A DNA stretch of 64,000 bases, taken from positions 7,436,938-7,500,937 of the forward strand of contig NZ_CP037423.1 of assembly GCF_007754155.1 (NCBI RefSeq), written 5' to 3'. The DNA is from Stieleria neptunia. Its GTDB lineage: Bacteria > Planctomycetota > Planctomycetia > Pirellulales > Pirellulaceae. Below, piece by piece: positions 1-9,967 of the stretch. The translations under genes were made by a program, and so were the position numbers. The notes under the pieces are model-generated. The model saw only the letters and a program-made list of their open reading frames with translations. It did no database searches and was not told where the DNA came from. Each line of letters begins with the position of its first letter. The stretch's first letter is position 1.

Positions 1-476
1 CAGAAGAAAAATCGATCCGACACGCCGTGCAAGTGTTCGCTCAACTGGATGAATTTTTCATAGCCCTCCGAGTTCGCATCGCCGCCGGTGAACGATTTCA
101 GCCGGGCTTTCATTTCGGGGGTGCTGGAAACCAAATCCAGGACCGTGTTTTCTTGGACCTTGCCGCCCTTGCCATCGCTTTCAAAGAAGCAGCGCCATTG
201 CGGGTCCAGCGGCAAGATCTCCAAGTAATCTTCCAGCTTGCGATCGGCTTCGGCGAAGACGCGTTTCAGCACACTGGGCACGGTCAAGATCGTCGGCCCC
301 ATGTCGAATCGAAAGCCGTCGGCGCAGTGCTGAGCGGCTTTCCCCCCCACCCAATCGTTCTTGTCCAACAAGGTCACGCGATGTCCCCGAGCGGCCAACA
401 CGCAAGCACTCGACAAACCCGCCAAGCCGCTACCGACGACGATGACGTTCAAACTGTTGGAATCGGCTGCAATCAT
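1..476 (-). CDS. Phytoene desaturase-like FAD oxidoreductase (partial, C-terminus off the left edge)
   Basis: Reading leftwards from an ATG at 474-476, the protein opens with an N-terminal dinucleotide-binding signature (NVIVVGSGLAGLSSACVLAA, residues about 9-28), followed by the acidic end of the second strand and a GGKA segment. It then continues with text typical of the CrtI/CrtN carotenoid desaturases (DMGPTILTVP). These enzymes use FAD to desaturate phytoene, squalene-derived or related polyenes at the membrane. A GAGAT Shine-Dalgarno-like stretch lies just before the ATG. The aldehyde dehydrogenase gene ends 71 bp upstream on the same strand, so they are probably one operon; that pairing occurs in C30 carotenoid clusters. 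Only about 158 codons are visible, so desaturase, ketolase and isomerase members cannot be told apart. Confidence 0.85.
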   Translation of the reverse strand, partial: MIAADSNSLNVIVVGSGLAGLSSACVLAARGHRVTLLDKNDWVGGKAAQHCADGFRFDMGPTILTVPSVLKRVFAEADRKLEDYLEILPLDPQWRCFFESDGKGGKVQENTVLDLVSSTPEMKARLKSFTGGDANSEGYEKFIQLSEHLHGVSDRFFF

Positions 477-547
477 CTTTGATCTCGATGGGATGGGTAC
501 CCTGGACTATAGCCGGGGAGGAAGCCTTGGCCGCACACGCTGGTCGC

Positions 548-1942
548 TTACTTCTTTTTGACGCCCCCGACCATCCGCCGCAACCCGGCGAGTCGTTTTC
601 GGATTCCGCCACCGTGCATGAGCTGCAAAACACCGTGTAGGATGCGTTGGTCGGATTCGGATCGGGGCCGCAAATGCGGCGCGATCGACCCGCGTCGCCG
701 GCTGATCACCTTGGCCGCGGTCATCGCCAGCAAGCCTTCCGGTCCACGCGTCACCCCAAATCCACTTTGCCCCCGCCCGCCGAACGGCAATCGCGGGTCC
801 GCCGTCGGTGCGATCAAGTCATTGACCGTGACGGTACCGACATTCAATCGGGTCGCCACGTCGGCCGCCGCCGAGTTCGGCCCAAACACGCCGGCGGCCA
901 ACCGGTACGGACAATCATTGACCAGCCGAATCGCATCATCGATGCCGTCGGCCGAGATCACCGACAGCACCGGCGCGAAAATGTCCGCCGATGCGATTTC
1001 GTGGTCTTCGGTGACTTGGTCCAACAACAACGGATACATCGTTCCCTCATCTCGCAGCCTGGTTTCGCAGTATCGCCCCGTCGAGTCGACGGCACCGGCC
1101 TCCAGCGCCAGCTCAATCTGGTCGGCGACCGAGTGACGGGCCGCCGGATGGACGGCTATCGCTGACAGATCAGCGAGTGTTTCCCGCAGCCTGTCAACAA
1201 TCGCATCATGCTGGTCTCGTTGAACGATCAATCGCCTCGGCGCGATGCAGGTCGCACTGCCGTTGAAACTCACCCCAAACCGCAATGCGTCCATCAATCG
1301 CCGCTCGTCTACGTCCGGCAACGCGATCACGGCATCGCAGCCGCTGAGTTCCATGATGGAGGCGGATAACGTGTCCGCGGCGCCGTGCAACACCTTTCGC
1401 CCCGTCTCGGCCGCCCCCGTCAAGACAATCAGATCCATCCCATCGGCAATCGCGCCGACCGCGGCGGAGGTGTCTGAATCGAGCAACCCCAATTGGTCGG
1501 CCGGGACGCCGCAGGCATGAAAACACTCGACCAGGATTTGGGAGGCCTGTTCGGTACCGGCGGCCGGTTTCAGCTGGACCTGATTGCCGGCGGCGAGTGC
1601 CTGGGCCAGCTGAACTCCCGGCAACAGGAGCGGGTAGTTCCAGGTGCCGAGTACCAGCACTTTGCCCAGCGGGACGCGCTGCACGACCGAATGCACGCCG
1701 ATCAGCCAGGCCGGCCGTCGCCACATCCCGACACGCCGTGACGCAAGGATTTTGGGGCCACGCTTTGCCAAGAACCGCAGCGCCGCGCAGAGCGGCAACA
1801 GCTCGCTGGTGATCGTTTCGACCGGATCGGTTCGTTGCGGCGACGCACAAGCCTGGATCAGTTCGTCCGACCGATCACAGAGGGCCGCGGCGACCGAGCC
1901 GACGATTTGGCATCGTTTTCTGGCAGAGAGTTGTTCCCACAT
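548..1942 (-). CDS. Aldehyde dehydrogenase family protein
   Basis: NAD(P)-dependent oxidation of an aldehyde to an acid. The 464-aa reading has the ALDH fold landmarks: GTWNYPLLL, the LKPA cofactor segment, LTGAAETG, the general base Glu198 in MELSGCDAV and the nucleophile Cys232 in NGSATCIAPRR. The Glu-Cys spacing of 34 is the family norm. It then has PFGGRGQSGFG near the C-terminus. The ATG at 1942 is the first well-supported start; a GTG three codons upstream and a longer in-frame extension to 2089 exist, but the extension runs into repeat-like sequence. It lies directly upstream of a carotenoid-desaturase-like gene, so the likely substrate is a carotenoid aldehyde, as for CrtNc-type enzymes. 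That is inference from context; the usual Gln before the catalytic Cys region is Ala here. Confidence 0.9.
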   Translation of the reverse strand: MWEQLSARKRCQIVGSVAAALCDRSDELIQACASPQRTDPVETITSELLPLCAALRFLAKRGPKILASRRVGMWRRPAWLIGVHSVVQRVPLGKVLVLGTWNYPLLLPGVQLAQALAAGNQVQLKPAAGTEQASQILVECFHACGVPADQLGLLDSDTSAAVGAIADGMDLIVLTGAAETGRKVLHGAADTLSASIMELSGCDAVIALPDVDERRLMDALRFGVSFNGSATCIAPRRLIVQRDQHDAIVDRLRETLADLSAIAVHPAARHSVADQIELALEAGAVDSTGRYCETRLRDEGTMYPLLLDQVTEDHEIASADIFAPVLSVISADGIDDAIRLVNDCPYRLAAGVFGPNSAAADVATRLNVGTVTVNDLIAPTADPRLPFGGRGQSGFGVTRGPEGLLAMTAAKVISRRRGSIAPHLRPRSESDQRILHGVLQLMHGGGIRKRLAGLRRMVGGVKKK

Positions 1943-2080
1943 GACGCCCACTGTAGCCGAACACGCCCTGGTGTTCGAAGGGTGTCGCCAAGTGGGGTAA
2001 GCATCCTGCTTGCCACCCACGCCGGCTCCGCCGGCGCGGGACGTCAATTCTATTACTGCAAGATTCATGGCTCCCTTGCT

Positions 2081-2122
2081 CCCCCACAAATCGTAACAAG
2101 CTTGCTTGTCGATTTGTGGGGG
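2081..2122. repeat. Palindromic intergenic repeat (13-bp stem)
   Basis: A perfect 13-bp stem (CCCCCACAAATCG at 2081-2093 and its complement at 2110-2122) encloses a 16-nt loop. Partly complementary pyrimidine/purine flanks (CTCCCTTGCT and AGAAGGGCTG) extend it. It looks like one of the mobile palindromes of planctomycete genomes rather than a simple terminator, because neither side carries a T-run. Confidence 0.7.
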
Positions 2123-2411
2123 AGAAGGGCTGGGGATGAGCGACGGTCTTAAATTGTGGCAAGAGGTCAGATCGAAAATCTTGGATTTTTCGATTCCGAG
2201 ATCCAGTGTGGTCAGGGGCCAGCCCCCGAACCCCCGAGATTTTCTTAGGCATTGCGCCGGTGTTCAATGATTTTTGGAAATTTGGGTGACGCGATTGTTG
2301 CGCAGCAGTAAACTTGAGCCGCTGGGTGAAACGCAACAGGGCTCTGCAGAGATGCAACCGTGCCAGGGATAACTCAGTCGCCGGTGTGTCAATGACGCAT
2401 CGAGCACGTAT
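2123..2411. other. Intergenic region, no gene recognised
   Basis: Between the palindrome and the IS element. It holds a short hairpin (CGAAAA...TTTTTCG near 2176-2196) and no ORF with recognisable protein features. It may include the outer right end of the IS110-family element. Confidence 0.4.
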
Positions 2412-3690
<1,279 letters not shown>

Positions 3691-3697
3691 CCACATC

Positions 3698-3829
3698 GAT
3701 CGTCGCGGAAGTCGCTAAGCCTTTCGCAGCGCCGGCCCTCTCTGGCGTTTGCTTGCTGCGCAAACGCCGTCTCTCCCAGAGGGAGAGAATCTAAATCGGT
3801 TGCCAAATCCTACAGTAAAAGAATCGACG
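3698..3829. repeat. Dispersed palindromic repeat, family A, copy 1
   Basis: About 130 bp nearly identical to 28734-28867. The core is a hairpin in which GGCGTTTG pairs with CAAACGCC around a short loop, nested inside imperfect CCCTCTCTGG and CCCAGAGGG arms. A conserved non-palindromic tail (TCTAAATCGGTTGCCAAATC) follows. No ORF. It starts within a few bases of the non-coding end of the IS110-family element. Confidence 0.85.
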
Positions 3830-3848
3830 CCTCCCGCCGGCGCGTTCC

Positions 3849-3896
3849 GGAGGCGGAGCCTCCTAGACCGTGTGTTCCCAGGCGGAGCCTGGGAAC
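3849..3896. repeat. Two adjacent REP-like palindromes
   Basis: GGAGGC-GGA-GCCTCC (3849-3863) and GTTCCCAGGC-GGA-GCCTGGGAAC (3874-3896) both have a GGA triloop. They lie just downstream of the stop codon of the parvulin-type gene, and the second could serve as its terminator. The shared loop suggests copies of one mobile palindrome. Confidence 0.7.
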
Positions 3897-3911
3897 AAGT
3901 CGAATCTTTCG

Positions 3912-5738
3912 TTACCGAGTCGCTTTGCCGCTTTGTGCGGCGGTGGCGATCTCTTTGGCGGCGACGAAGAAGTTGTCGACTTGGGCGGTATCCTTGAGTC
4001 GATCGAACTCCTTGGCCATCTCGGCGGCAAACTTCTTTTCCGTCAAGTCACGGACCAGTTCACCGCGAACCGCTTCGATGTCAGCGACGATCGGTTTGGT
4101 CCGCCCCTGGCACTTCATGACGATGTACTTGTCACCGGTCGCGATGATCCCGCTGAGTTCACCTTGCTTGAGAGCGAACGCTTGACGTTCGATCGTCGGC
4201 TGGCCGCTGTACTTGCGGATCGGCGGGACCTTGCCGCTATTGCTGGCCGAAACCGGTTCGATGCTGTACTGCTCGGCCAGGCGTCCGAAGAATTCTTCGG
4301 ACGGGTTATCGCGGGCCATCTTCCAGACCTTTTGTGCGGTCCGTTGGTCGCTCAAGACACAGGCCAGGATTTCCACGCGGGGACCGAAATTCGATTCGAA
4401 CCCCTGCTGCATGTCTTCTTCGGTGACGGCGACGCGATCTTCGACCAGCTTTTTCAGTGCAACACTGGGCCAAACGACGTCCTTGACGTAGATGTCGTAG
4501 GTCGTATCGCCGTCGCTGGTGACCGATTCGGTCCACGCCGCCAAATCGGCCGATCCATCGCTGCGGATGTAGCCGTAGCTTTTCGCCGCGCGGGCGATCT
4601 CGGCTTGCAAGTCCGCTTCGGCGACCGTCTTTTTGGCTTTGGAGAGGGCTTGGGTCAGCAGTTTTCGGTTGATTTCACCATCCAAGACGTCTTTGCCGTG
4701 TCGTTTCACGCACTCGGCGGCCAATTGGGCGAGGGTGATGCGTTGCTGATTCACGATCGCCGCGACTCCGGGGTACTGTTGCATCAACTCCGCGTTGCCG
4801 ATGACTTTCACCAGGTTGGCATCGCGTTGCAATTTGGCGAACAGCTCGCTGGCGGCGCCCTTCATTTTCTGGTCACGAATACGGTCGCTGATCTGTTCGC
4901 GAATCGTCGGCATCGCGGTCATCGGCGGCGTGGTGGCCGGGATGCGTCGGACGGCTTGCAGAAAAATCCATTGATCGGCCAGTTGCATGACGGGGGAGAT
5001 TTGGTCGTTGGCCAAGGCAAACGCGGCGTCTTCCAGGCGTGAGTCGCCGGTGTAACGTCGAATCGGAGGAATCAGACCGCCGACGCTGGCACTGACCTCG
5101 TCTTCGCTGTGCGCTTTGGCCAGTGCCCCGAAGGCGGCCGGCGTGGTGGTCGCTTGCTGATGCAACTGGCGTGCTTTTTGTTCGTCGGCGACCATGATCA
5201 TGCGGCACTTGACCGCCTCGCCATACTGGGCCAAGTACGCGCGGTTGAATTCTTCGTCGGTCGGCTCCACCTGGTCGGCCACCAGTTTTCGCAGCGCCAA
5301 CATCGGCCACACGATCTCGCGGCCGTATTGGCCCGGATCGATGTCGCGTTCTTCTTGCAGCAGCCCCAAATAGTCCGGCACGCTAAAGCCGAATTTGGTC
5401 GCCAAACGCTGGATTTCCTGCCCGACCTCGGCCTGAGTCACTTCCAGACCGCGGTCTTTGCAGGCCTGCAGAATCAGCTGGCGGTTGACGATCACGTTGT
5501 CCAACACCGTTTCGCCGTAACGTTCCAAGGTTGCCGTGGAAAGCATTTGGCGGGTGATCGGATCGGCGTTGACCACCGCGACCACCGAGTTGCTTTCCTG
5601 GGCGGCCGCTGGCCAAACGGGCACTGCCGCCGAGCAAACCAGGACGGCAGAGAAAACGAGGGCGGTGAAGGATCCTCGGACGGGAAAGGTTGAGCCAACG
5701 GCAAAACGGATGTTGCGTTGCCTATTCGTAGAAACCAT
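3912..5738 (-). CDS. Exported peptidyl-prolyl isomerase-like protein with two SurA/parvulin modules
   Basis: A 608-aa secreted protein with a signal peptide ending near VWPAAAQE, expected in the periplasm or cell envelope. Two homologous halves follow: residues about 40-300 and 325-590. Each has a SurA-N-like helical segment (ITRQMLSTATLERYGE / ITLAQLAAECVKRHGK), an 'IVWPMLALRKLV / VVWPSVALKKLV' segment, and a PpiC-like rotamase region ending in GGLIPPIRRYTGD / SGKVPPIRKYSGQ. Parvulins isomerise prolyl bonds and chaperone exported proteins. The ATG at 5738 is chosen because AAGGAG lies 8 nt before it; an in-frame GTG at 5747 overlaps that site. Whether both rotamase sites are active cannot be told. 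Confidence 0.85.
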   Translation of the reverse strand: MVSTNRQRNIRFAVGSTFPVRGSFTALVFSAVLVCSAAVPVWPAAAQESNSVVAVVNADPITRQMLSTATLERYGETVLDNVIVNRQLILQACKDRGLEVTQAEVGQEIQRLATKFGFSVPDYLGLLQEERDIDPGQYGREIVWPMLALRKLVADQVEPTDEEFNRAYLAQYGEAVKCRMIMVADEQKARQLHQQATTTPAAFGALAKAHSEDEVSASVGGLIPPIRRYTGDSRLEDAAFALANDQISPVMQLADQWIFLQAVRRIPATTPPMTAMPTIREQISDRIRDQKMKGAASELFAKLQRDANLVKVIGNAELMQQYPGVAAIVNQQRITLAQLAAECVKRHGKDVLDGEINRKLLTQALSKAKKTVAEADLQAEIARAAKSYGYIRSDGSADLAAWTESVTSDGDTTYDIYVKDVVWPSVALKKLVEDRVAVTEEDMQQGFESNFGPRVEILACVLSDQRTAQKVWKMARDNPSEEFFGRLAEQYSIEPVSASNSGKVPPIRKYSGQPTIERQAFALKQGELSGIIATGDKYIVMKCQGRTKPIVADIEAVRGELVRDLTEKKFAAEMAKEFDRLKDTAQVDNFFVAAKEIATAAQSGKATR

Positions 5739-5940
5739 GGCGATCACTCCTTTGAATCGTTCGCACGGGTCATGCGTTGCGGGAATCGACCCGGAAAACT
5801 ACTCGGTCCGGTCGACTGACCCGCGAAAGTAGAAAAATTTCCGTTTCGACTCAAGCCGAATCCCGATCCTGCCGACACGCCGCCCTCCGGGTGGTAAGAC
5901 TCGCGGTCACGCTCGACAATCAAGCACCGCACGGAAATCA

Positions 5941-6001
5941 AGTGGGATAGGCTTCCAGCCCGTCGATGCTGAAATGACTCTCTGGAAGCCTATCCCACTT
6001 C
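5941..6001. repeat. Dispersed inverted repeat, family B, copy 1
   Basis: A perfect 19-bp inverted repeat: AAGTGGGATAGGCTTCCAG at 5941-5959 and its complement at 5983-6001. It occupies most of the gap before the sulfatase. The same arm recurs three times at 53484-53574, once inverted. Confidence 0.9.
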
Positions 6002-6109
6002 AAGAGAGACGACACTGGTATTCTGCTCGTTGCTCAGGCTGCATCACAGATCCGCTCGCGTCCCCATCGAATCCCCCCGCCAAAGACTCCCCGACAAAGA
6101 CTCCCCGAC

Positions 6110-7537
6110 GTGCAACGCCCCAACATCATCTTCATCATCACCGACCAGCAACGCTATGACACGATCGCGGCGCTGGGATCTCCGCACGTGCACACGCCCC
6201 ACCTGGATCGGCTGGTCCGCGAAGGCGTCTCGTTTGATCAGTGCCACGTCTCCGCCGCGTCCTGTGCCGCCGCCCGAGCCAGCCTGTTCAAGGGATATTA
6301 TCCGCACACGACCGGAATCCTCAAAAACGCCGATCGCTGGCGAAGGAGCTGGATCGAGCGGCTCAACGATGCAGGTTATTATTGTGCGAACGTCGGCAAA
6401 ATGCACACGTGGCCGTTTCTGACCGAACTGGGCTTTCACGAGCGATTTGTCGTCGAAAACAAAGACCGCTACCTGGAAGGCCGCTACTTCTTTGACGAAT
6501 GGGACAAGGCACTTCGCTTTCGCGGGCTGGTCAAGCAACAGCGCGAGCAATACCGCAAGCTTCCCGATTACCAATCGTCGCTCGGCGCGTTCGACTGGGA
6601 ATTGCCCGAAGACACCCACCCGGACTTCTTCGTCGGGGACATGGCCAAATGGTGGATCGAGTCCACGCCCAAGAAAGATCCGCTGTTTTTGCAGATCGGG
6701 TTTCCGGGGCCGCACCCACCCTATGATCCGGTGCCGCGTTACGCCGAACGTTATCTGAATCAAGACTTGCCGCTGTTGCCGGTCACCCGAGAGGAACTGG
6801 ACGGGCAACCTCCGGCGCTTCAGGAGTTGCGGGTTCACAATTCGCAGGTCGACCATGATTCGGTGCTGATGCCCTTGGACGTGACGCCCCAACAGCGTCA
6901 GCGCCAGCGGGCGTATTACTTGGCCAACGTGACGATGATTGACGAAAAGATCGGCCAGATCATGGCGGCACTCGAAGCCCGCGGGTACGCGGAAAATTCG
7001 ATCGTGATTTTCACCAGCGACCACGGGGACTGCTTGACCGATCACGGACAAAGCCAAAAGTGGACGATGTACGAACAGATCACGCGCGTCCCGATGATCG
7101 TCTGGGCCCCCGGTCGGTTCGATCCAGGCCGGCGGGTCGCGGGGCTGGTCCAGCAAATGGACTTGGGGCCGACGATACTGGAGTGGGCCGGTGTGGACGT
7201 GCCCCCGGACCTGGAAGCCGTCTCATTGGCCGCCGCGCTGGAACAGCCGGACTCCTTCCATGGGCGACCGTTTGTGTACTGCGAACAGGTCAAAGATGCG
7301 GTGCTGACCGGTTGCGAATTCATGACGATGGTGCGCGACAAGACCCACAAGCTGGTCCACTTTCTCGACGAACCCCATGGGCAACTGTTTGATCTGGTCG
7401 CCGACCCCGACGAACGGCACAACCTCTGGGACGCCCCCTCGGCGGCATCTCACCAGAGACGCCTGCTGGACGAGTTGCGTGAATGGCGAATCCGCAGCGG
7501 CGTGCACACCAAAGATTGGTGCCGCGACCATCGCTAA
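6110..7537 (+). CDS. Sulfatase, formylglycine type
   Basis: A 475-aa member of the alkaline-phosphatase/sulfatase superfamily that hydrolyses sulfate esters. The N-terminus NIIFIITDQQRYD gives the first metal ligands. Cys52-Ala-Ala-Ala-Arg56 in ASCAAARASLFKGYYP fits the C-x-P/A-x-R consensus for conversion to formylglycine, and FTSDHGD supplies later metal ligands. It starts at a GTG (6110), since the family alignment begins almost at once and no in-frame ATG is nearer. There is no clear Shine-Dalgarno; a duplicated CAAAGACTCCCCGA motif lies before it. No signal peptide is visible, unlike most planctomycete sulfatases, so it may act in the cytoplasm on imported sugars. The formylglycine-generating enzyme is not in this window. 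Confidence 0.92.
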   Translation: MQRPNIIFIITDQQRYDTIAALGSPHVHTPHLDRLVREGVSFDQCHVSAASCAAARASLFKGYYPHTTGILKNADRWRRSWIERLNDAGYYCANVGKMHTWPFLTELGFHERFVVENKDRYLEGRYFFDEWDKALRFRGLVKQQREQYRKLPDYQSSLGAFDWELPEDTHPDFFVGDMAKWWIESTPKKDPLFLQIGFPGPHPPYDPVPRYAERYLNQDLPLLPVTREELDGQPPALQELRVHNSQVDHDSVLMPLDVTPQQRQRQRAYYLANVTMIDEKIGQIMAALEARGYAENSIVIFTSDHGDCLTDHGQSQKWTMYEQITRVPMIVWAPGRFDPGRRVAGLVQQMDLGPTILEWAGVDVPPDLEAVSLAAALEQPDSFHGRPFVYCEQVKDAVLTGCEFMTMVRDKTHKLVHFLDEPHGQLFDLVADPDERHNLWDAPSAASHQRRLLDELREWRIRSGVHTKDWCRDHR

Positions 7538-7541
7538 CGGT

Positions 7542-7557
7542 AGGCTGGACACCAACG
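7542..7557. repeat. Short dispersed repeat, family D, copy 1
   Basis: AGGCTGGACACCAACG, just after the sulfatase stop, is found in inverse orientation at 28665-28680. Sixteen bases identical; probably the conserved core of a larger degenerate repeat. Confidence 0.5.
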
Positions 7558-7647
7558 GGCGCGTCAAAAAACCGGGGGGCCTCCAGCGGTGCGGGTACGA
7601 GCCGGCCTCGATTCTGCGTAGAATCACGCCTCGCAACCCTTGCACCT

Positions 7648-7777
7648 AACGCTGTGAAGCATTTTTTCCAGGTGTTGCTTGAGGTTTTAGCGGCAGGGCG
7701 CGAGCCCTCCGGTTCTTCCTCTCTGCCAAAACACCGGAGGGCTCGCGCCCTGCCGCTAAAAAATGCTTCACAGCGTT
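7648..7777. repeat. MITE-like inverted repeat, family C, copy 1
   Basis: Nested palindrome: outer arms AACGCTGTGAAGCATTTTT (7648-7666) and complement (7759-7777), inner 28-bp arms containing AGCGGCAGGGCGCGAGCCCT (7685-7712 and 7734-7761). No ORF. A second, slightly diverged copy lies at 46514-46643. The whole unit could fold into a long hairpin when transcribed. Confidence 0.9.
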
Positions 7778-7815
7778 GCCTTGCACCCCGACTCGCCCCG
7801 TAAATGGAGTTCCCG

Positions 7816-9855
7816 ATGCGTTTTTTCGCCAAGAGTTTGTCGGTCGTGACGCTGGCCGCTTGTGCCTCGTTCACACCTGTTGTCGCGGAGGAATCGTCTG
7901 CCGAAAAAGTTTCCGGCATCGAACTGTCGATCTTCAGCGACGCGGTCGCTGCGGGTGACAATTTCTATCGCTACGCCAACGATCGCTGGCTGACCGAAAC
8001 CGAGATCCCCTCGGACAAATCCAACTACGGAATCTTCACCGTCCTGGACGACAACACGCGTGCCCAGGTGCGAACGCTGATCGAACAGGCGGCCGAGTCC
8101 AACGCGGCGCCGGGCACACCGAAACAGAAGGTCGGTGATCTGTACGGCAGCGTGCTCGACGTGGAAGCGAGAAACGCCGCGGGCCTGGCCCCGATTGAAC
8201 CGCTGCTGGCCGAAATCGCGGCGATCGATTCGCAAACCTCGCTGGCAACGACGATCGGCTCGCTGCGCCGCGCTGGCATCGGAGCACCGCTGGTGCCTTA
8301 TGTGTCCATCGATGCCAAAAACAGCGATGCCTACACCGTCTACGTGACACAGTCAGGCCTGTCGCTGCCCGACCGTGACTACTACCTGCTGGATGAAGAG
8401 CGTTACGTCGAGCTGCGGAAAACGCTGCACACGTACATCGCCGACATCCTGAAGTTCGTCGATCACCCCAGCCCCGATGCCGCGGCAAAATCGATCGTCG
8501 ACATCGAGAGTAAAATCGCCGAGATTCATTGGACCAAAACGGAAAATCGCGATCCGATCGCCACCTACAACCAGCGGACGCAGGCGGAAATCGACGCGAT
8601 GCTGGGGACGATGAAGTGGTTCGATTACGCCCAAGCGGCCGGAATCGATTCCCTCGACAGCGTCGTCGTCCGCCAGCCGTCTTACATCGAAGCGTTGGCG
8701 GAGCTGTTCGACGAGTTTTCGGTCGAGCAGTGGAAAGATTACTTCACCTACCACACGATCGACGGGTCGGCGTCGGGGTTGAGCGAAGCACTGGAGAAAC
8801 GCCATTTCGATTTCCACGACACGGCGATCAGCGGGATCGACGTCCAACAACCGTTGTGGAAACGCGGCGTGGACGTCACCGGCGCGGCGCTGGGCGAATT
8901 GGTCGGCCAGTTGTACGTCGAAAAACATTTCAAACCCGTCGCGAAAAAACGGATGAACGAACTGGTCGACAACCTGATCCGTGCCTTCCGCGGCCGCATC
9001 GAGTCGCGCGACTGGATGGGCGAAGGGACCAAGAAACAGGCACTCGAAAAACTGTCCAAGTTCACAACCAAAATCGGGTACCCCGACGAGTGGAAGGATT
9101 ACGAAAAACTGACCATCGGCGACGGCGTGCTGGGCGATCACCTGCTGGCATCGGCGCGTTTTGAATACGAGCGGGATTTGAACAAGCTGGGCGGTCCGAT
9201 CGATCGCAACGAATGGCACATGACGCCGCAAACGATCAACGCCTATTACAACCCGACGATGAATGAAATCGTCTTCCCCGCCGCGATCTTGCAGCCGCCC
9301 TTTTTCAACTTGGCCGCCGACGATGCGGTCAATTACGGCGGGATCGGTGCCGTGATCGGTCACGAACTCAGCCACGGGTTCGACGACAAGGGCAGCAAGT
9401 TTGACGGCAACGGCAACCTGCGGATGTGGTGGACCGAAGAAGACCGGGCGGAATTCGAGAAACGCGCCGGCGGGCTGGTCGAGCAGTACAACGGGTTCGA
9501 AGCGATCGAGGGGAAATACGTCAACGGCGAATTGACGCTGGGTGAAAACATCGGCGACTTGGGCGGACTGAGTGTCGCCTACGCCGCCTATCGATTGTCC
9601 CTCGGCGACTCGCCCGCTCCCGTGATCGATGGCCTGACCGGCGACCAACGCTTCTTCCTCGGCTGGGCCCAAATCTGGCGGCGGCTGTATCGCGACCCCG
9701 AATTGGTGCGACGGCTGAACGTCGACCCCCACAGCCCCAGCGAATTCCGCGTCAACGGGATCGTCCGCAACATGGACGCCTGGTACGAAGCGTTCGGGAT
9801 CGGCGAAGACGACGAGCTGTACCTGGCTCCCAAGGACCGCGTGCGAATCTGGTAG
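7816..9855 (+). CDS. M13-family zinc metallopeptidase (neprilysin/PepO-like)
   Basis: A 679-aa exported endopeptidase of the neprilysin family, cleaving small peptides outside the cytoplasm. The zinc site is His516-Glu-Leu-Ser-His520 in VIGHELSHGFDD, with the third ligand Glu577 in GENIGDLGG. The substrate-binding NAYYNP motif and the N-terminal Peptidase_M13_N domain (FYRYANDRWL) are present, so both halves are intact and length is normal. The ATG at 7816 starts a short signal sequence. It can be read as a lipoprotein signal (LAAC, Cys16) or as a type I signal cleaved after VVA. The in-frame ATG at 7804 adds only four residues. A MITE-like repeat sits immediately upstream. Confidence 0.95.
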   Translation: MRFFAKSLSVVTLAACASFTPVVAEESSAEKVSGIELSIFSDAVAAGDNFYRYANDRWLTETEIPSDKSNYGIFTVLDDNTRAQVRTLIEQAAESNAAPGTPKQKVGDLYGSVLDVEARNAAGLAPIEPLLAEIAAIDSQTSLATTIGSLRRAGIGAPLVPYVSIDAKNSDAYTVYVTQSGLSLPDRDYYLLDEERYVELRKTLHTYIADILKFVDHPSPDAAAKSIVDIESKIAEIHWTKTENRDPIATYNQRTQAEIDAMLGTMKWFDYAQAAGIDSLDSVVVRQPSYIEALAELFDEFSVEQWKDYFTYHTIDGSASGLSEALEKRHFDFHDTAISGIDVQQPLWKRGVDVTGAALGELVGQLYVEKHFKPVAKKRMNELVDNLIRAFRGRIESRDWMGEGTKKQALEKLSKFTTKIGYPDEWKDYEKLTIGDGVLGDHLLASARFEYERDLNKLGGPIDRNEWHMTPQTINAYYNPTMNEIVFPAAILQPPFFNLAADDAVNYGGIGAVIGHELSHGFDDKGSKFDGNGNLRMWWTEEDRAEFEKRAGGLVEQYNGFEAIEGKYVNGELTLGENIGDLGGLSVAYAAYRLSLGDSPAPVIDGLTGDQRFFLGWAQIWRRLYRDPELVRRLNVDPHSPSEFRVNGIVRNMDAWYEAFGIGEDDELYLAPKDRVRIW

Positions 9856-9884
9856 CGTAAAGGTCGTCCGGGCGAGCCCTACCG

Positions 9885-9967
9885 ACGACGGCCCGGAAGG
9901 GCCGTCGTACGTGCGAAAAGCGAGGTGGGGCATGCTGTGCATGCCGACTTGTCACGCACAGCGTGAC
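9885..9967. terminator. Paired hairpins between convergent genes
   Basis: ACGACGGCCC-GGAA-GGGCCGTCGT (9885-9908) and GTCACGC-ACA-GCGTGAC (9951-9967) lie between the converging metallopeptidase and Met-rich genes, with a small GCATG/CATGC palindrome between them. They probably stop transcription from both sides, although no T-run follows. Their sequence style also fits the mobile palindromes of this genome. Confidence 0.55.

Noticed and set aside
3870..5042. 390-codon plus-strand frame opposite the parvulin-type gene
   Set aside because: Complementary-strand shadow with no domain, and it starts in the REP palindromes.
5744..5941. 65-codon minus-strand ORF upstream of the parvulin-type gene
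   Set aside because: It covers the promoter/leader region, has no protein similarity and ends over the ribosome site of the real gene.
6044..7156. Long open frame (370 codons) opposite the sulfatase
   Set aside because: Shadow of the high-GC sulfatase gene. It lacks protein motifs and has Arg/Gly/Asp/Val-rich composition typical of antisense frames.
8353..9942. 529-codon open frame opposite the M13 peptidase
   Set aside because: Antisense to a complete enzyme with intact zinc site; composition is typical of a complementary-strand frame.
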